Shown here one piece after another: positions 60,748-64,000 of a stretch of 64,000 bases of DNA. The stretch lies in assembly GCF_030867095.1 (NCBI RefSeq), contig NC_081828.1, positions 216,473,978-216,537,977 of the forward strand, read 5' to 3'. Made by a program: the position numbers and the translations under genes. A model generated the notes under the pieces. The model did not search any database. It was given only the letters and a program-made list of their open reading frames with translations, and was not told where the DNA came from. Numbering within the stretch: position 1 is the first letter of the stretch; each line of letters opens with the position of its first letter. Source of the DNA: Alligator mississippiensis. Lineage: Eukaryota > Chordata > Crocodylia > Alligatoridae.

Positions 60748-61035
60748 CATAAAAAATAAGGGCTGGAAGGGACCTCCGGAGGTCACATCTAGTCAAACCC
60801 CCTGCTCCAAGCAGGACCAGCCCCAGCTACATCATCCCAGCCAAGGCTTTGTCTACCAGGTCTTAAAAACCTCCAAGGATGGAGATTGCACCACCTCTCC
60901 AGTAACCTGTTCTGTCACTACCCTCTTAGTAAGAAAGTTTTTCCTAATATCCAACCTCAGCTTCCCATGCTGCAACTTGAGCCCATTGCTCCCTGCCCTG
61001 TCATCTGCCACCACTGGGAACATGCCTCTCCAAAC
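60748..61035 (-). mobile_element. CR1 3' fragment
   Basis: agggctggaagggacctccg, ggtcacatctagtcaaaccc and ttgagcccattgctccctgc match the other minus-oriented CR1 tails closely. It is truncated within the ORF2 C-terminus. Confidence 0.93.
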
Positions 61036-61401
61036 CAGTTACCTCTAAGGGACCCATCTACCATGCCTTCTGTGCAAAAGAAGAGAGAATCTGCACATTC
61101 GTAATAATTCTCAGGAGGGAAACTGCAGAATTCAATTTATTTTTGCATGACACAGAATTAACACATCTTCCCTGCCAAAAGGAAGGAACAATCAGAAATC
61201 AAAACAGGACAAACACGAGAAAAAAAACAACAAAAGCTACCTAATCCCCAAACTTCTGGAGTAGCCACAGACATAGCAGGAGTTACTGCTTGGAAGAGGG
61301 GGAAAGGGATTTAAAATGGTATTTTGACAAATGCTGACCTAGATCAAACACAGATGGGGAAAGAATCTGAAGGGGGGAACAGAAGCGGTACAAAGTGGCT
61401 A

Positions 61402-61577
61402 GGGACAGAAGTTACACACAAACCAGTTTAAGTGATCCGAAACTGGTTTAACAGAACAGAAGCGCCGTGCGCATAAACCAGTTTCAAAATGGCTGAAACT
61501 GGTTTCAGATAAACCTGGTTGAATGTAGTATCAGACTTAACTGATTTGGGTCAAACTGGTTTATGAAACTTCTGCCC
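61402..61577. mobile_element. MITE with 25-bp terminal inverted repeats
   Basis: Left gggacagaagttacacacaa plus accagttt and right end, complement ggggcagaagtttcataaac plus cagttt. Internal aaactggttt / aaaccagttt words recur in both orientations (at least six). Length about 176 nt, no coding capacity. The target duplication is not certain. Confidence 0.75.
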
Positions 61578-63683
61578 CAGACCCCTTCCTGGTTCAAGTT
61601 AAATCAGTCCCCCAGTATGCTTTGCAGCCCCAGCCTGGGCTGTGCTGTCTGCTCCAGACAGCAAGGCTGGCCCCAGCCCTGTGCTCCCCATCTGGAGCAG
61701 TGAGGACTGGCTGAACAAGGGGGAGCAAGCCCAGCTGGGGATGCAGCCCAGTCTGCAGGAGGGTGACCACCCCTCCAGGCAAACCCCGGCTGGATTCTGG
61801 GGCCGAGGGCTGGTATTAAATACCCCTTCCCTGCTCAAACTTACTGCTGGCTGTGACTGCAGACTACAAATCCCAGAGACACCTGGAAGCAGAAAGAGGA
61901 AGTAATGAGCAACCCTGCAGAGTCCTGCTGCTATGATTCTGGACTGCAAATCCCAGAGACCTCAGGGGCAGCAGGAAGATGAAGTGAGCACACTGCCAGA
62001 GAGCTGTACTATAGCTTTCCCTGGCTCCTGGCCTGAGCCACTGCAGGCATGTGGCTACATACTCTGAATCAAAGGTAACTGTCTGTTCACTTCTGTTTCA
62101 ATTTAATTTCTGCATCTTAGATTAACCTGCAGACTGAATCAATTCAGCCTCAGGCTTTTTGACCGTCTGCACCTAGCCAGTGTGTGCAGCCTCTCAAAAA
62201 GCAAGGTGTGATTGATAAGCTTCTTTATGAGACACTCCTTACAACTGCTGCACAGAATAAAATGAACCTTCGAAAAAGTCAACTTTGCACGAAGTCCCAT
62301 CTAGTCTGAGATGAACTAGTGTATTTTCAAGTCTGGGCTATGACTTGCCCGACAGGACCCTTATCTCATCCTTTGGTATGCAGGGAGACAAGACCACCTA
62401 GTTTTTTGCACCACCAGCTAATTGCTAGCTAGACCCAGAACTGCTTGTGTCTAGACATGAACGTGCCTTGTACTGGGGTTGGAGGCATCATCTTGTGCAA
62501 GCGGCCAACCTGCAACATGCATGCGGTGCAGCTTCTGTGTGTAGCACATGGAAAGGTCAAGGAGGAGATAGGCAGCACAGTGGCAGATACAGCAGGGAGC
62601 AGAAAGCAGAGCAGATGGGGCAGGGAGCACAGGGAAGGGAGCAGTAAACCGAACAGACAGAGGACTTGGAGTGGCACTGAGCCCACAGGCCAGATGTCTG
62701 ACACCCATCTTAAATAGACCAATGCTTTGGAGAACATGCCCAGTCTCAAAGGAGTTAACTGGACTTGAAAACAGCACCCTACAAGCTGATCACCAAGACT
62801 GCAAGGCCAAGCAAGCCACATTTCCACCAGAGTTAGGTGACTAACATTTTCTGATAGCAAGCAGCCCCATTGTGTAGCACTGGTTGAAAGCACACTCATT
62901 TGGTCAGCAGGTTTCTCCATCTAACCACTTGAGCTTCTCAGCCATAGCTTATTACTTTCTTAATAAACCTTAAATAGAAACCAAGCCTTTGTTGGCCTCC
63001 AGCGTAGACTCGTCTCTATGTAATATAACTTTACTATGCCGGGTTACCACAGCAACTGTTTTCTCAGCCACTTTGTTCTTGGCTTTCAAGAACACAAGCT
63101 GCTGCTACCCTTCTTCTAAAATAAAACTAAGGGGGGGGGGGGGAAGGAGGAGGGAGACAGCGGAGCAAGGCAAGCTGCCAAGTCCCCATGCCATGCATCT
63201 GTTTTCAGCTCTAAGATCCCGTGTTAAGACTTGAGGTTGGTTTGCCTGCGTTGCAGCTCTTCCCAAATACGCTGAGAGCTTGCTGTCTCCAGAACTGCAC
63301 AGTGAATTAAAGAGAGGTGGGGAGGGAAAGCCCATCAGCTAGTGCTGGTACCCATCGGCCGTATTTAAGCAGCACTTAAACAGCATATCAGATCTTATTA
63401 CTCTTCCCCTCCTTTAACATCACGACCCGTCAGTAGTGTGACAACCAGCCCTGCAAACCAGCTCCTTCTACCCCAAAGAAGTGAGTAGAGCACATAGTCC
63501 AATCACTGTATGTAGAGCAAAGGGCCGTGCTCCATGCCACTTAGCTCCAAGACCACGCTGGGAACAGCTTTTCACCGCATTAGACAGTGATGCCCGCTAC
63601 AAAAGGAAAAGCTGTGTTTGGAACATCACCAGACACAAAACGTCTAGTTACATTCACCACTTTACTGTGTCAGTAATACTGAA
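61578..63683. other. Probable intron 1; possible hAT remnant 62490-62710
   Basis: The part 62490-62710 has ggccaacctgcaacatgcat and cccacaggccagatgtctga, in hAT style, but termini are not proven. A G run lies at 63131-63143. No gene is recognised. Confidence 0.35.
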
Positions 63684-63952
63684 CATAGTGTTTCTCGAGT
63701 TTTTTAGACTCAAGACCCACCTTGGAAAATGTCAGCTCTTAGCTTTCACTTGTTTCTTGACTACAGAAAAACACTAGTGCCTTCTTCTGCTGCGGGGAAC
63801 TCGGAGCAGAAATGAATCCAGAGCGTCAAAATCCATTAGATACCTGTGGGTTCGTTTTGTGAATCCTGCGTAGGTGTTTGCACTCCTAAAAGTGTAAGTA
63901 TTGCATGGCACCCTTAAAAGGACCTCACCGCACACTGCTTGAGTATCATTGA
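63684..63952. mobile_element. hAT-Charlie-like element
   Basis: Left catagtgtttctcgagtttt and right actgcttgagtatcattgat form weak inverted ends. tagactcaagacccacctt and ttcttgactacagaaaaaca repeat words of the fragment at 52488. About 270 nt. Confidence 0.55.
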
Positions 63953-64000
63953 TCAGGCATTTATAAAGCGCTTTCCATACAGCTATTCCCACAATAGCTG

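Noticed and set aside
1..64000. CRISPR array, operon, defence or biosynthetic cluster
   Set aside because: The repeats are dispersed vertebrate transposons; no spaced direct repeats or bacterial genes are present.

Overview
This is a vertebrate genomic window with no prokaryotic or organellar genes. The repeats point to a non-avian archosaur, most likely a crocodilian, with a turtle as the main alternative. CR1 LINEs of several ages dominate, including one full-length copy with an esterase-type ORF1. There are many hAT-type and short foldback/MITE DNA elements and few SINE-like sequences. The species call is inference, because no diagnostic gene was available.

One host gene is well supported: CCDC12, on the minus strand. 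Six exons (35289-35359, 25232-25311, 21310-21371, 21174-21208, 19344-19420 and 17020-17099) each have AG/GT borders, keep phase across all junctions, and encode 134 residues ending at a TGA. CCDC12 is the vertebrate Cwf18-type spliceosome protein. Its first coding exon (about 32 residues) was not found between 35360 and 64000. It probably lies beyond the right edge, which would make most of the right half of the window intron 1.

Layout. 1-17 kb: sequence 3' of CCDC12, holding a GC-rich modular repeat (1.7-2.2 kb), CR1 fragments, hAT-like elements, and a full-length CR1 (10677-14922) inserted into a TTA-flanked MITE (10561-15058). 17-35 kb: the CCDC12 exons, with CR1/L3-like LINEs, MITEs and hAT fragments in the introns. 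35-47 kb: sparse intronic sequence with a hAT MITE at 40.8 kb. 47.6-54.4 kb: a nested transposon cluster. A CR1 ORF2 is split by a 2.44 kb hAT-type insertion, which carries a smaller hAT, a 240-bp-arm inverted duplication and a CpG-rich block. Next to the cluster are further hAT pieces and a decayed reverse transcriptase of a different non-LTR family. 54.4-64 kb: intronic sequence with a tRNA-Gly-like pseudogene, foldback MITEs, one more CR1 tail and a terminal hAT-like element.

I found no CRISPR array, operon, defence system or other obviously new functional system. The most informative material is the stratigraphy of nested insertions and the contact between a LINE and the last CCDC12 splice acceptor.
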